Assembly (NCBI GenBank): GCA_031287685.1
Contig: JAITSQ010000027.1
Location: forward strand, 1-44,939
Source: Clostridiales bacterium
GTDB lineage: Bacteria; Bacillota; Clostridia; Lachnospirales; WQUN01
Direction of reading: 5' to 3'
DNA length: 44,939 nt
Shown here: piece after piece, positions 16,501 through 23,148 of the stretch
Numbering within the stretch: the first letter of the stretch is position 1
How the letters are laid out: every line of letters starts with the position of its first letter
The notes under the pieces: model-generated
The model's database searches: none
The model's input: only the letters and a program-made list of their open reading frames with translations
Told to the model about the DNA's origin: nothing
Translations under genes and position numbers: made by a program

Positions 16501-16674
16501 GGAAGCGGCGGTCTGCTCTTTGTCGAGCGAACTCATACGCGTGGTGGAGATGACCGAGAAGCTCACCATAAGCACGAGCAGCGTGACGAACACCATTACG
16601 CAAATCACGAGCATAAGCGCCGCGCCGCGTCGCTTTTTCAGCTTATCGCGCAGTTTCTTGAAAAATTTTCCCAT
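13600..16674 (-). CDS. Giant PilX-like pilus-associated protein
   Basis: 1024 residues. The first 45 residues are a basic stretch followed by a membrane helix (GAALMLVICVMVFVTLLVLM), like the N-terminal anchor of PilX-type and other pilin-like proteins. The prepilin cleavage motif is degenerate (RRGAALML, no Glu at +5). The rest is extracytoplasmic, rich in Gly/Asn/Asp/Tyr, with no family I recognise. Near residue 770 there is a compact cysteine cluster with spacing C-x3-C-x2-C-x3-C-x2-C-x2-C, reminiscent of a metal-binding knuckle or disulfide knot. It is third in the operon after two prepilins, separated from them by repeat modules at 16720–16898. A minor pilin or tip-adhesin role is inferred. 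AAAGGGAG lies 7 bases before the ATG. Confidence 0.7.
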   Translation of the reverse strand: MGKFFKKLRDKLKKRRGAALMLVICVMVFVTLLVLMVSFSVISTTRMSSLDKEQTAASYYSRNAIDMYLESMQEAMTKRDDTGAVLGANSAFFTGNSYFDASGPYEPGPPVDGTDKYKHTMTFPQNDDGEIATSNLTVAVKTQTFEDVGQRTIDYYLTIEANTDLKDTVSGTEKKNQGKVRKSAKFTVKQGVDVHTDPGALIIEKGGHAATGTKAGDDSKPAADLGKTWYVGYAGEYDDGKTKDGQTFPKRFEVTTDLMDPGYNAGGHSQGEIVGVAPIVATRAAFDPKDMLNTKNKADLVSGRSALTNSASADSKFSLDALDKLFDGSAAYSDGALWNNSAGQIPANVAYYAYEGTGTSYTQANLDSYRTSWPADNADRAAAKRTITKAFAYFLSGTLDYPMSGKYPNGTTASGFKGARRDIAAKWNRNDKFYREYEPLKAVLENHPEYILAVGKSDGKYHIDPCIPGFWVNGSSTYGLLSSDNIEYKNEELLYDSAKTGWEIKPGRGGSASVNLAKYFYKTQNYTYNAMGGRTLELDFDDIVNKAIDAGYNGVRFYVDEAEMKPVAEAIYLAAHPAATPAELAAQTFHFYPTSGTDSAFKIQFGFNQPIYTKNRNIAIVIGNDGKAVGGYSGSATGGRESGIKVSGSAAFVNQSGSAPNIGTSHVSLWIEQKSAEMPFALDMITTNTGIALQKDCPLHLYLPEGTFESPDLYKTPGNPHDEVQERFAREAKPWYGTIYAKNFYANAMTLFYIPRPIEEDARILTKGCGPGCPDCGGQCAVCRGCIWQEAAGYGKRPNADIKPSIPIRHPEDQYHTTALPGATGALTGSKGHWEWFKWGICDEGYYYQWVPDKADGSEGAAPATIVSGTPGLNAFAPNDDPRTNLTPNLPDVYATDATGHRYVWRWVRQPNPNWSEGQGNDLTGWTTLLHWLSDDPTTRSSYDKSSASQPEFHMYGGGLSAKIGTLTEMQSSMEEANRKVAARVCQYNAVKYFYPDYIRVEVDPLRPDNTATNLPIIESQWIR

Positions 16675-16719
16675 ATCGAGACTCCCTTTCGTTAATATTT
16701 TGGTTATAAGCCGCTCAGT

Positions 16720-16898
16720 ATTTGAGATTGTCTAAAAAAATTCAGACAATCTCAAGCTCCCTTCTTGCTCGGTGTTTTGCGCCGCCTAGCGGCTCAAAGC
16801 CTCCTTCTTGCTCGGTGTTTTGCGCCGCCTGGCGGCTCAAAGCCTCCTCCTTGCCCGGTGTTTTGCGCCGTCTGAAAGGTTTCAGACGGCGCAAAAAC
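16720..16898. repeat. Array of four modular palindromic repeats
   Basis: Four modules lie head to tail in the gap between the second prepilin and the giant pilus gene. Each has the GGTGTTTT/AAAACACC flank or its remains. The stems differ: GAGATTGTCT/AGACAATCTC, then two of the GCGCCGCC...GGCGGCTC type, then GCGCCGTCTGAAA/TTTCAGACGGCGC (13 pairs). The changes keep base pairing, so the structure rather than the sequence is conserved. Confidence 0.8.
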
Positions 16899-16903
16899 CT
16901 TTT

Positions 16904-17662
16904 TTACACGGCGGCCGGCGGGGCGAAAGCCTCCGCGGGAACGACGAGCAGGAAAGAACCCTCCGCCGTCGTTTTCTCCGCTTCGCCGCTGTCATAGTCG
17001 GACGAGTCTCCGGCGTAATAGGCGCCGGAGGCGTAGGCGATGGAATCTCCGGAGAATTTAAGGGGCGTTTCGTCGGGGTCGTTTCCGCTCAGACCGCCGC
17101 CCTGAACGAGCATATCCTCGTTAAAGCCGACTTTCGGAGCCTGGGTGCTTGTGCCGGAGGCGGAAACGGTCACAGTGCCCCCGCTTCTGCCTTTGCTTGC
17201 TTTAGGGCTGACGCACGAGAAGCTCAGGTTGAACGCCTCAAACGCCGTGCCCGCGACGCGCGTCTGCTCCCCGGTGAAGCTGCCGCCGGTAAATTCCGCC
17301 GTCTTGAGGTTTTTTCCGTCCGCGTAAATGGCGACGGTAGCGGGAGGCGAGGTCTCCCCGTCGGGGACGTTCGTGGCGTAAAACTGCTCCTGAACCTCCG
17401 GGGGCAGGGTGTTGTACCAGCTTAGGAAAGCGTCCTTGCTCTCGGCGATAACCACCACCTTAGAGCCGTTAAGCTCGTATTTCACCGTTTTCATAGTCGC
17501 CATAAGGGACTGCTGCGAGTGGGCGTATTCCGCCGTTTTATTGCCGGCTTTGGAGGAAAAATCAAGGAAAGCCGTCGCCGCCACAACTATTATCCCGAAA
17601 ATTACAAGGGATATTACAAGCTCGACAAGGGTAAATCCAGATTTCTTGCGTAATTTTTTCAT
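16904..17662 (-). CDS. Type IV prepilin-like protein
   Basis: 252 residues from the ATG at 17662. Prepilin signal KKSG-FTLVELVISLVIFGIIVV: cleavage is expected before Phe10, and Glu at +5 is present. An exposed domain of about 210 residues with many Ser/Gly/Thr follows and matches no family I know. The C-terminus ends AFAPPAAV. Upstream in-frame ATGs overlap the previous gene, but the 17662 start puts the prepilin motif at the usual distance and has AAGGGG upstream. Second gene of the operon, 34 bases after the first prepilin. No assembly ATPase, peptidase or platform gene lies in the window, so those parts must be elsewhere. Confidence 0.8.
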   Translation of the reverse strand: MKKLRKKSGFTLVELVISLVIFGIIVVAATAFLDFSSKAGNKTAEYAHSQQSLMATMKTVKYELNGSKVVVIAESKDAFLSWYNTLPPEVQEQFYATNVPDGETSPPATVAIYADGKNLKTAEFTGGSFTGEQTRVAGTAFEAFNLSFSCVSPKASKGRSGGTVTVSASGTSTQAPKVGFNEDMLVQGGGLSGNDPDETPLKFSGDSIAYASGAYYAGDSSDYDSGEAEKTTAEGSFLLVVPAEAFAPPAAV

Positions 17663-17696
17663 TAATAACAGGCCCCTTCCCTTCATTAAATTACCG

Positions 17697-18233
17697 TCAC
17701 GAACCCGCCGGCGCCCCAACATCCCACGGCTTGCCGTCGGCGTCCCGCGCCATGTTGTAAAGCCATATTTTCGCGCGCATTTCCTGGTCGGCCGCGTCGT
17801 AATCGTGCCCGACGTCCCCGCTCTCTACCGTGACTTTGGTTATTTTAACAAAGAACGGTTTATTCTTGTTCTCCGAAGTGGTGAATTTGTTCCCGTTGTC
17901 AAGGCTCAGAGTGACCTTGTGGGTCGGGTCGGGCGTGGGCGAGTCCCAAGGGGCGGACGTCTCTACGTTTTCAACGCCCTGGTCAGCTTTGCCGCCGCTT
18001 ACGGTGACGGCCTGGGCCGCGCCTCCCGTGGGGTTCGCGTTGCCTCCCTCAAACTTTTCGGCCAAGGTGCGCGCTTCTACGACCGTGCCGGTGTTGGCGT
18101 GCGTGGCGCGGGCGCTCATCGCCATCTGGGCGTAAAACAGCGCCAGGCCGGACACGATGATTATGAGTATTACCATTGCGACAATCAGCTCCACGAGCGT
18201 CATGCCTTTCGAGCTTTTAAGTTTCTTCATCAT
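17697..18233 (-). CDS. Type IV prepilin-like protein
   Basis: 178 residues. Prepilin motif SSKG-MTLVELIVAMVILIIIVSGLALF: cleavage before Met11 and Glu at +5. The globular part contains two short charged Gly/Asn-rich segments and ends in KIWLYNMARDADGKPWD. First gene of the prepilin operon, with GAGGAGG 8 bases before the ATG and the promoter at 18279–18307. Probably a minor pilin or pseudopilin. Which machine it serves (type IV pilus, competence or type II-like secretion) cannot be decided here. Confidence 0.82.
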   Translation of the reverse strand: MMKKLKSSKGMTLVELIVAMVILIIIVSGLALFYAQMAMSARATHANTGTVVEARTLAEKFEGGNANPTGGAAQAVTVSGGKADQGVENVETSAPWDSPTPDPTHKVTLSLDNGNKFTTSENKNKPFFVKITKVTVESGDVGHDYDAADQEMRAKIWLYNMARDADGKPWDVGAPAGS

Positions 18234-18278
18234 AGGTTAAACCTCCTCGTCTGACGACATAAAACGACATTTTTCTTT

Positions 18279-18307
18279 ATTATATCATACACTTATAATA
18301 TAACCAA
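18279..18307 (-). promoter_or_regulatory. Promoter of the prepilin operon
   Basis: Minus strand TTGGTT (18302–18307), 17-base spacer, TATAAT (18279–18284), about 45 bases before the first prepilin start. Confidence 0.7.
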
Positions 18308-18360
18308 TATAAATTCTTTACTTAATCCTGCCGATAAAGATTAAAGTTTAATTAGAGAAG

Positions 18361-18665
18361 ATAGCAATTTTACAAAACGTTGACTGGCGCGGAGCGGAAA
18401 ATCGGCGGCAAGAAGGCGGCTTTTTCGGCAGGCATTAGTGCCGAAAAAACGCCGGGCAAGAAGGCGGCTTTTTCGGGCGGTCACGAGCGTTTGCAACAGC
18501 TTTTTGGCGAAGCCAAAATAGCGAACGCAAACGCGGGGAGGCCCGAAAAAACGTCGATTTTAAGCCGTTTTTCGCGAAGGAGGGGGCTTTCATTTGTCTA
18601 AACTTGCTTTAGACAAATGAAAACACCGAGCAGCGTCGGCAGTCCACGTTTTGAAAATTGCTAGA
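18361..18665. mobile_element. MITE-like palindromic element D (about 305 bases)
   Basis: Ends ATAGCAATTTTACAAAACG and CGTTTTGAAAATTGCTAG are inverted copies. The interior holds several modules: two GGCTTTTTCGG...CCGAAAAAACG hairpins and one GGGGGCTTTCATTTGTCTAAA...TTTAGACAAATGAAAACACCGAGCA module. It is clearly homologous to element E on the opposite strand, though the modules inside differ. Its right end abuts the next gene. Confidence 0.8.
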
Positions 18666-18690
18666 TAAAACCAGACGGGCCGTGATTCTT

Positions 18691-20280
18691 ATGACAGCGG
18701 GTAAAAAAATTAAAAACCTTAACAAAACGGCGGTTTCACGTTATATCCGCAAGAACCGGGCGGCGGTTTCCTCCGTGCGCTCCGCCTGCGCGGAGAAATT
18801 TTCCGGCGTTATGGCGCGGCTCAAGGCCGACGCGGTAAACGCAAACTTACGCGGCGGAGGGGATGTCCTGGAGAAATACTGCGAGTCATATCTTTTTATG
18901 TATAAGGAAATTCTGGGGGTTTCCACGGCCGCCTCCCGCCAGGCCAACCTGTCCGTGCTGAACGCGGCCTATATAGCGGAGGCGCGCGGTTTTTTCGCGT
19001 TTTTCCGCGAGCGCCTTGAGCTTTACCGTAAGCGCGAAGCCTCCGCGCGGATTACGGAAAATATGGAGCTTTCGCCGCTGGCCGACCGCGCGTACAAGCC
19101 GGATTTCCGGCGGCTTCAGCAAAATTTCATAGGTATGGCGGCAAAATCCGCGGAGTTCGCCGTGCAGTTCGGCGCGGAGCTAAGAAGCGTGGAGGAGCGC
19201 CGGTTTTTCGACGAATACGTCTCGCCGGCGCCGTCCGGCTCCCCGGAGAATTTAAGCTATTCGCAGCTGAAGAGCCTGATGCTGATTATAATACGTATGG
19301 ACGCGCCGGACGAAAAATCCCGCGCGAAGTTTCTGCCCTACGCGCCGGGCGCGGCTCTGGGCGGGGCCTTGCCCGGCGCGGCGGAGGCGCCTCTTTCGGA
19401 TTCCCCGGCGCGACCGGAAATGCCCGGAATGCCGGATTTCCCAAAACCCAGGCCCGAAAAGCCGCTTTCGGAGCTTAAGGAGGGGGCTTTACGTCGTCTA
19501 AATCTCTTTAGACAATCACAAGCCCCGAGCAAAGCGGCCGCCGGAAAACCGTGGATAAAGGCGGGCGCGGCGGTCCTCGCGGGGGCGGCGGTAATTTATC
19601 TGGCGGCGCAGGCCGCTCCAAGATTACTAAAGCCGCTTTCCCGTCCGCCGGACAAGAGCGCGGCGGCGGTGCTGGCGGAGCCGGGCGCGACGGAGAAGCT
19701 CGCGGGAGACGGAAAAATCGCGGACCCGCAAAGCCCGGGCGCTCCCCAAGGCCCTGCCGGCGGCGCAAACCAAGGCGCGGGAAGTCCGCAAAACTCAGTC
19801 AGTCCGCAAGAAGCCGACAACCCGCAAAGCCCCGGCGCTCCTCAAGGCCCTGCCGTCAGCGCAAACCAAGGCGCGGAAAGCCCGCAAAAATCCGCCAACG
19901 GCGTGGAAGCGCAAAGCCCGGGCGCTCCTCAAGGCCCTGCCGGCGGCGCAAACCAAGGCGCGGAAAGCCCGCAAAATTCCGCCAACGGCGTGGAAGCGCA
20001 AAGCCCCGGCGCTCCTCAAGGCCCTGCCGGCGAGGCAAACCAAGGCGCGGAAAGCCCGCAAAACTCAGTCAGTCCGCAAGAAGCCGACAACCCGCAAAAT
20101 TCCGCCAACGGCGTGGATCTGCAAAGCCCGGAGTCCCCGAAAAACCCGGATTCTCCGCAAAACGCGTTCCCGCAGGAAACCCTCAAAAACCCGATAACGC
20201 GGCTTTTGAACGCAATCTCGCCGAAATCAGGCTCCCTTGACCGGCTGGGCCGGCCGAAGCCGAACCCGAAAACCGGCTGA
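18691..20280 (+). CDS. Unknown membrane protein with Pro/Gln-rich extracellular repeats
   Basis: 529 residues from the ATG at 18691. In-frame TTG 18658 and GTG 18682 are alternatives, and no start has a good ribosome site. The N-terminal 210 residues are helical and charged, then a Pro-rich stretch follows. One membrane helix (AGAAVLAGAAVIYLAAQAA) lies near residue 300. The C-terminal part carries four copies of a roughly 29-residue unit, QSPGAPQGPAGGANQGAESP plus NS-ANGVE or NSVSPQEADN. This is the look of an anti-sigma-like or sensor topology (N-terminus inside, repeats outside), but I recognise no domain. A palindromic module sits in frame just before the membrane helix and codes for KEGALRRLNLFRQSQAPSKA. 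The upstream flank is MITE-like element D, so the original 5' end or promoter may have been displaced. Confidence 0.65.
   Translation: MTAGKKIKNLNKTAVSRYIRKNRAAVSSVRSACAEKFSGVMARLKADAVNANLRGGGDVLEKYCESYLFMYKEILGVSTAASRQANLSVLNAAYIAEARGFFAFFRERLELYRKREASARITENMELSPLADRAYKPDFRRLQQNFIGMAAKSAEFAVQFGAELRSVEERRFFDEYVSPAPSGSPENLSYSQLKSLMLIIIRMDAPDEKSRAKFLPYAPGAALGGALPGAAEAPLSDSPARPEMPGMPDFPKPRPEKPLSELKEGALRRLNLFRQSQAPSKAAAGKPWIKAGAAVLAGAAVIYLAAQAAPRLLKPLSRPPDKSAAAVLAEPGATEKLAGDGKIADPQSPGAPQGPAGGANQGAGSPQNSVSPQEADNPQSPGAPQGPAVSANQGAESPQKSANGVEAQSPGAPQGPAGGANQGAESPQNSANGVEAQSPGAPQGPAGEANQGAESPQNSVSPQEADNPQNSANGVDLQSPESPKNPDSPQNAFPQETLKNPITRLLNAISPKSGSLDRLGRPKPNPKTG
19473..19534 (+). repeat. Palindromic module inside a coding region
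   Basis: AAGGAGGGGGCTTT, a stem built on GTCTAAA...TTTAGAC, then CAAGCCCCGAGCAAAG. It lies in frame in the gene at 18691–20280 and is translated as a Lys/Arg/Leu-rich linker next to the membrane helix. Confidence 0.75.
19726..20115 (+). repeat. Tandem coding repeats (about 29 residues per unit)
   Basis: Four imperfect copies of a Pro/Gln/Gly/Ala-rich unit (core SPGAPQGPAGGANQGAESPQ). The variable ends alternate between ANGVEA and VSPQEADN, which suggests unequal crossing-over. It lies in the predicted extracytoplasmic part of the protein. Confidence 0.85.
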
Positions 20281-20284
20281 AGAC

Positions 20285-20325
20285 GCGAAGGGGGCTTTTC
20301 GTTAAACGAAAAGCCCCCGGAAGCT
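20285..20325 (+). terminator. Strong hairpin after the repeat-protein gene
   Basis: GGGGGCTTTTCG TTAA CGAAAAGCCCCC, a 12-pair stem just after the stop. No T run follows, so it may be another palindromic module working as a hairpin rather than a classical terminator. Confidence 0.5.
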
Positions 20326-20419
20326 GTTTCGTGGAGTCGCCCCCCCAATCGCGCCGACAGCCGCCCGCATTAGCATATCATACCCTATTTTCAAAAACCG
20401 CTCCGCGAAACCTCGTTCC

Positions 20420-20665
20420 CCCCGAGCAAGGAAGCGGCTTTTTCGGCGCTAATGCCCGCCAAAAAGCCGCCTCCTTGCTCTCGCTACTTTCGCTTTGCGA
20501 AAAAGCTGCCGCAAATGCTCGTGCCCGCACAAAACCTAAACGCGCCTCCGGGTTAAAACCGGGCGGCCAAGCTGCTCGGTTGTTTTGCGTTGTCTGAAAA
20601 GCTTCAGACGGCGCAAAGCCCCCTTCTTGGCCCGCTAAAAAGCCGCCTCCTTATCCTAATTTCCG
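20420..20665. repeat. Cluster of palindromic modules in an intergenic gap
   Basis: The 525-base gap 20281–20804 has no gene. It holds one GGAAGCGGCTTTTTCGG...AAAAAGCCGCCTCCTTGC module, a fragment with CTTTCGCTTTGCGAAAAAGC, and one module with stem TTGTCTGAAAAGCTTCAGACGG next to GCTCGGTTGTTTTG. Ends of a MITE-like element are not recognisable here. Confidence 0.65.
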
Positions 20666-20804
20666 GGTCTTTTGTCAATCGCCCCACGCGCTCCTTTCCC
20701 GGTTTTTCCCGCTTTTTTCAATTCCTTTTCTTGCCGTCATATTACAATACTCGAAGTCACAAGCCCCCTTTTTTAGTTTTCGATGTCTTTAAGTAAAGGG
20801 CTTA

Positions 20805-21755
20805 TCATTGCGCGTAAAACTCATACGCCAGCCCGCCGTCCGCCCCGAACACGGGATAGCGCAACTTTCCGCCGGTCAGCTCGCAATCCGCCGCCGCGCC
20901 GCCGCCCTCGTAGGTCAGGTAAATAAACCCGTCCTGGGTGTAATATACGCCGGAATCCTCCCGCCCAGCGCGGAAATGGGTAAAGGCGCCGCCGGGGGTT
21001 ATGGTGATTTTTTCCTTGTCCCGGCGGGAATCGGGCAGGGCGATATTCTGGCCCTCGGCGGTTTCGGAGGAGCGCAGGAGCCAGTCGTGGGCTATGTTTA
21101 CAACGGAAGCCCCCGCGCGGAGGGAGCCGTCCTCCCGCCGGGAGCGCTCTAAGGCCGCGTCGTAGGCGCCCTGCTCGCAGGAGAGGCATACGCCGCTTTC
21201 CGACGGCGCGCCGTAGCTTGAGACCGCGCTCGCGCTCACGCCGACGAGCGCGGAGACCGAGCCGGCCATACGCGCGCTGGAAAAGGCGGAGCCGTCCGCT
21301 TCCTCCGCCACGCAAGACAGGGAAACATAATAGTTATGCGGCGCGGGCGCTTCCTCGGCGTAATTGCTGAAAACGCGGCTGCTCCCGCCGGGCACCTCCG
21401 CGCTGGTTTCGCCGTCGATTTGCCATATTTTGGAAGCGTCAGAAGGGTCGTCCATTAAAACCTTGACGGTAATCGGCGCCTGCGCTTCGTTGCTGACAAG
21501 GAAGCTGAAATACGGCATTTCCCCGGAGGCCGGTATGACGTAAGTCTGTTTCGAGCGGGTCAGCGCCCGCGGCGATATTTCGGCGGACTGCGGGCCGGAG
21601 CCGCCCGGAGCGCCCAGATAAACTATGCTTTCGCCGTTTCGCGCTTCCGGGAGATATTTGGGCGCTTCGCTTCGCTCCCGCGTTATAATGAAAATATTCG
21701 CCGCGGCGGACAGCAGGAGCGCGGCTGTGAGGATTGCGATAAACTTGCTTTTCAA
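20805..21755 (-). CDS. Membrane-anchored extracytoplasmic protein of unknown function
   Basis: 316 residues with a TTG start, supported by GGAGG 8 bases upstream. Residues 1–26 are a signal anchor (KFIAILTAALLLSAAANIFII). The rest is a soluble domain with beta-strand-like stretches: YFSFLVSNEAQAPITVKVLM, later VVNIAHDWLLRSSE, and a C-terminal GVYYTQDGFIYLTYEGGG. It contains two Cys close together (CLSCEQGAY). I recognise no family. It is the last gene of a probable operon, 53 bases after the TPR gene, so it may be a client or an extracellular output of the Hsp70-like/TPR genes upstream. Confidence 0.7.
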   Translation of the reverse strand: MKSKFIAILTAALLLSAAANIFIITRERSEAPKYLPEARNGESIVYLGAPGGSGPQSAEISPRALTRSKQTYVIPASGEMPYFSFLVSNEAQAPITVKVLMDDPSDASKIWQIDGETSAEVPGGSSRVFSNYAEEAPAPHNYYVSLSCVAEEADGSAFSSARMAGSVSALVGVSASAVSSYGAPSESGVCLSCEQGAYDAALERSRREDGSLRAGASVVNIAHDWLLRSSETAEGQNIALPDSRRDKEKITITPGGAFTHFRAGREDSGVYYTQDGFIYLTYEGGGAAADCELTGGKLRYPVFGADGGLAYEFYAQ

Positions 21756-21808
21756 GGTCAGGACCTCCAGTATATTTTCTTTGCGAAAGCCGCCGCGAAG
21801 ATTCGCGC

Positions 21809-23134
21809 CTAGTCGTCCGACAAAAAATCACGGCACCTTTTTTTAAGGACCGAAAGGACTTTGCGCAAGGCGGCGCGATATTCCCCGGAGGAGGCGCGTT
21901 TTTTAATTTTCGCTTGGACGAAAAGGGCGCGCTCGTTTACGGGGTCGATTGAAAGGGCCGAGGAAACGGCTTCGGCGGCGGACACTTCGTCCATATTAAG
22001 GAGGAGACATTCGGCAAGCTCCGTCCAGACGGCGGCGCTTGCGGAGCCGTCTTTACCCGGCGTTTTAGGCGCTCCCTCCTCGGAGAGAGCCTCGCGCAGG
22101 ACGGCGGCGGCCTCGGTGTAATTGCCCGAAAGTTTGAGCGCGCGGGCCAGCTTCAGCGGGTGGTCCGGGCCTGGCTCCCGGACGGCGCGTATTGTCTCCG
22201 CCGCCTCCGGGAAGCGGCGCAGGAGCAGGAAAATATCCGCGATTTTATAGATATACAGCGGGTCGCGGTTTATTTTGTACGCGGCTTCAAAACGCCGGGC
22301 GGCTTCCTTATAATTGTTTAAGGACAGCGCGATTTCCCCGCGGAGACATTCCGCGCGGGCGGCTTGAGCCGGGTCTGGGGCTTGAGCCGGGGCGTCGGTT
22401 TTGCGCTTTTTCGCGCTTTTTTCCTCGCTCGGTGTTTTGAGCTGCCCCTGGCCGCCCAAAGCCCCCTCCGTGCTCGGTGTTTTGAGCTGCCCCTGGCCGG
22501 CCTCCCCCGTGCCTTCAAGGAAGGATTTCGCGGTTTCGGTATCTCCGGCGTAAATGGCCGCCTCCGCCAGGTTCAGCTGTATCTCCCGGTTTTCCGGCTC
22601 AAGCCGGGCGGCGGCTCCGAAGGTTTCCAAGGCTTTAGCGTATTTTTTCAGTTTCAGCAGGGCCACGCCCATATTATTGAGGATGGCGGGATTTTCGGCG
22701 AATTTCACCGCGCGGCGGTACAGCTGGTAAGCGCCGGCCGCCTCCCCCCGCTCACAGAGCGCGTCGGCGCGGTCTTTAAGGCGCTCCCATTCCAGGCGGT
22801 TTTCCCACCTTGTCAGCTCGTTGCGGATTCCGGATAATTTTTCCCCGCTGAAATAATCGGTCAGGCTGAAAAAGGCCAGCAAGCCGTCGGAAAAGGAGGG
22901 CGCGGCGGAAACCTCGCTCCGGATTCTCCTCGCCAGGTACGGCAGGCCGAGCGCCTCCGCCACCCAACCGGAGAACTCCGCGTCGGTCAGTTCGTCCGCG
23001 CAGTCCCGCCAGAACTGGCGGGCGTGGTAGAGCGCCTCCTCAAACGAATAAACCGAAATGCCCGTGGATTTAAAGGTATACGGGGTTTTCGCGTCGGCCT
23101 GGGTCAGCGCCGGGGCGAGTGCGAGTGCGGCCAT
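21809..23134 (-). CDS. TPR-repeat protein
   Basis: 441 residues. TPR-like helices are clear near 136–205 (YQLYRRAVKFAENPAILNNMGVALLKLKKYAKALETFGAAARLEPEN) and again near 260–300 (ECLRGEIALSLNNYKEAARRFEAAYKI) and 340–410. These superhelices bind other proteins. Between the two TPR blocks, residues about 210–240 hold two palindromic modules read in frame (GQLKTPSTEGALGGQGQLKTPS) and then a Lys-rich stretch. The N-terminus is not a clear signal peptide, so a cytoplasmic site is likely. AAGGAGG lies 5 bases before the ATG. The gene follows the Hsp70-vWA gene by 14 bases. TPR proteins often act as Hsp70 co-chaperones, so this is a reasonable but unproven partner. Confidence 0.8.
   Translation of the reverse strand: MAALALAPALTQADAKTPYTFKSTGISVYSFEEALYHARQFWRDCADELTDAEFSGWVAEALGLPYLARRIRSEVSAAPSFSDGLLAFFSLTDYFSGEKLSGIRNELTRWENRLEWERLKDRADALCERGEAAGAYQLYRRAVKFAENPAILNNMGVALLKLKKYAKALETFGAAARLEPENREIQLNLAEAAIYAGDTETAKSFLEGTGEAGQGQLKTPSTEGALGGQGQLKTPSEEKSAKKRKTDAPAQAPDPAQAARAECLRGEIALSLNNYKEAARRFEAAYKINRDPLYIYKIADIFLLLRRFPEAAETIRAVREPGPDHPLKLARALKLSGNYTEAAAVLREALSEEGAPKTPGKDGSASAAVWTELAECLLLNMDEVSAAEAVSSALSIDPVNERALFVQAKIKKRASSGEYRAALRKVLSVLKKRCRDFLSDD
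22422..22510 (-). repeat. Two palindromic modules inside the TPR coding region
   Basis: Minus strand reads two tandem copies of CAGCTCAAAACACCGAGC with GGAGGGGGCTTTG between them. The reading frame stays open, and the modules fall in the loop between the two TPR blocks. Confidence 0.8.
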
Positions 23135-23148
23135 AAGGGCCTCCTTAA

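Noticed and set aside
16720..16898. CRISPR array
   Set aside because: The repeats are palindromic modules of uneven length set directly against each other. There are no uniform spacers and no cas genes.
18380..18601. Open frame inside element D (starts MTGAERKIGGKKAAF) and its counterpart in element E
   Set aside because: It lies wholly within palindromic repeat modules. The peptide is repeat-derived with no ribosome site and is explained by the element structure.
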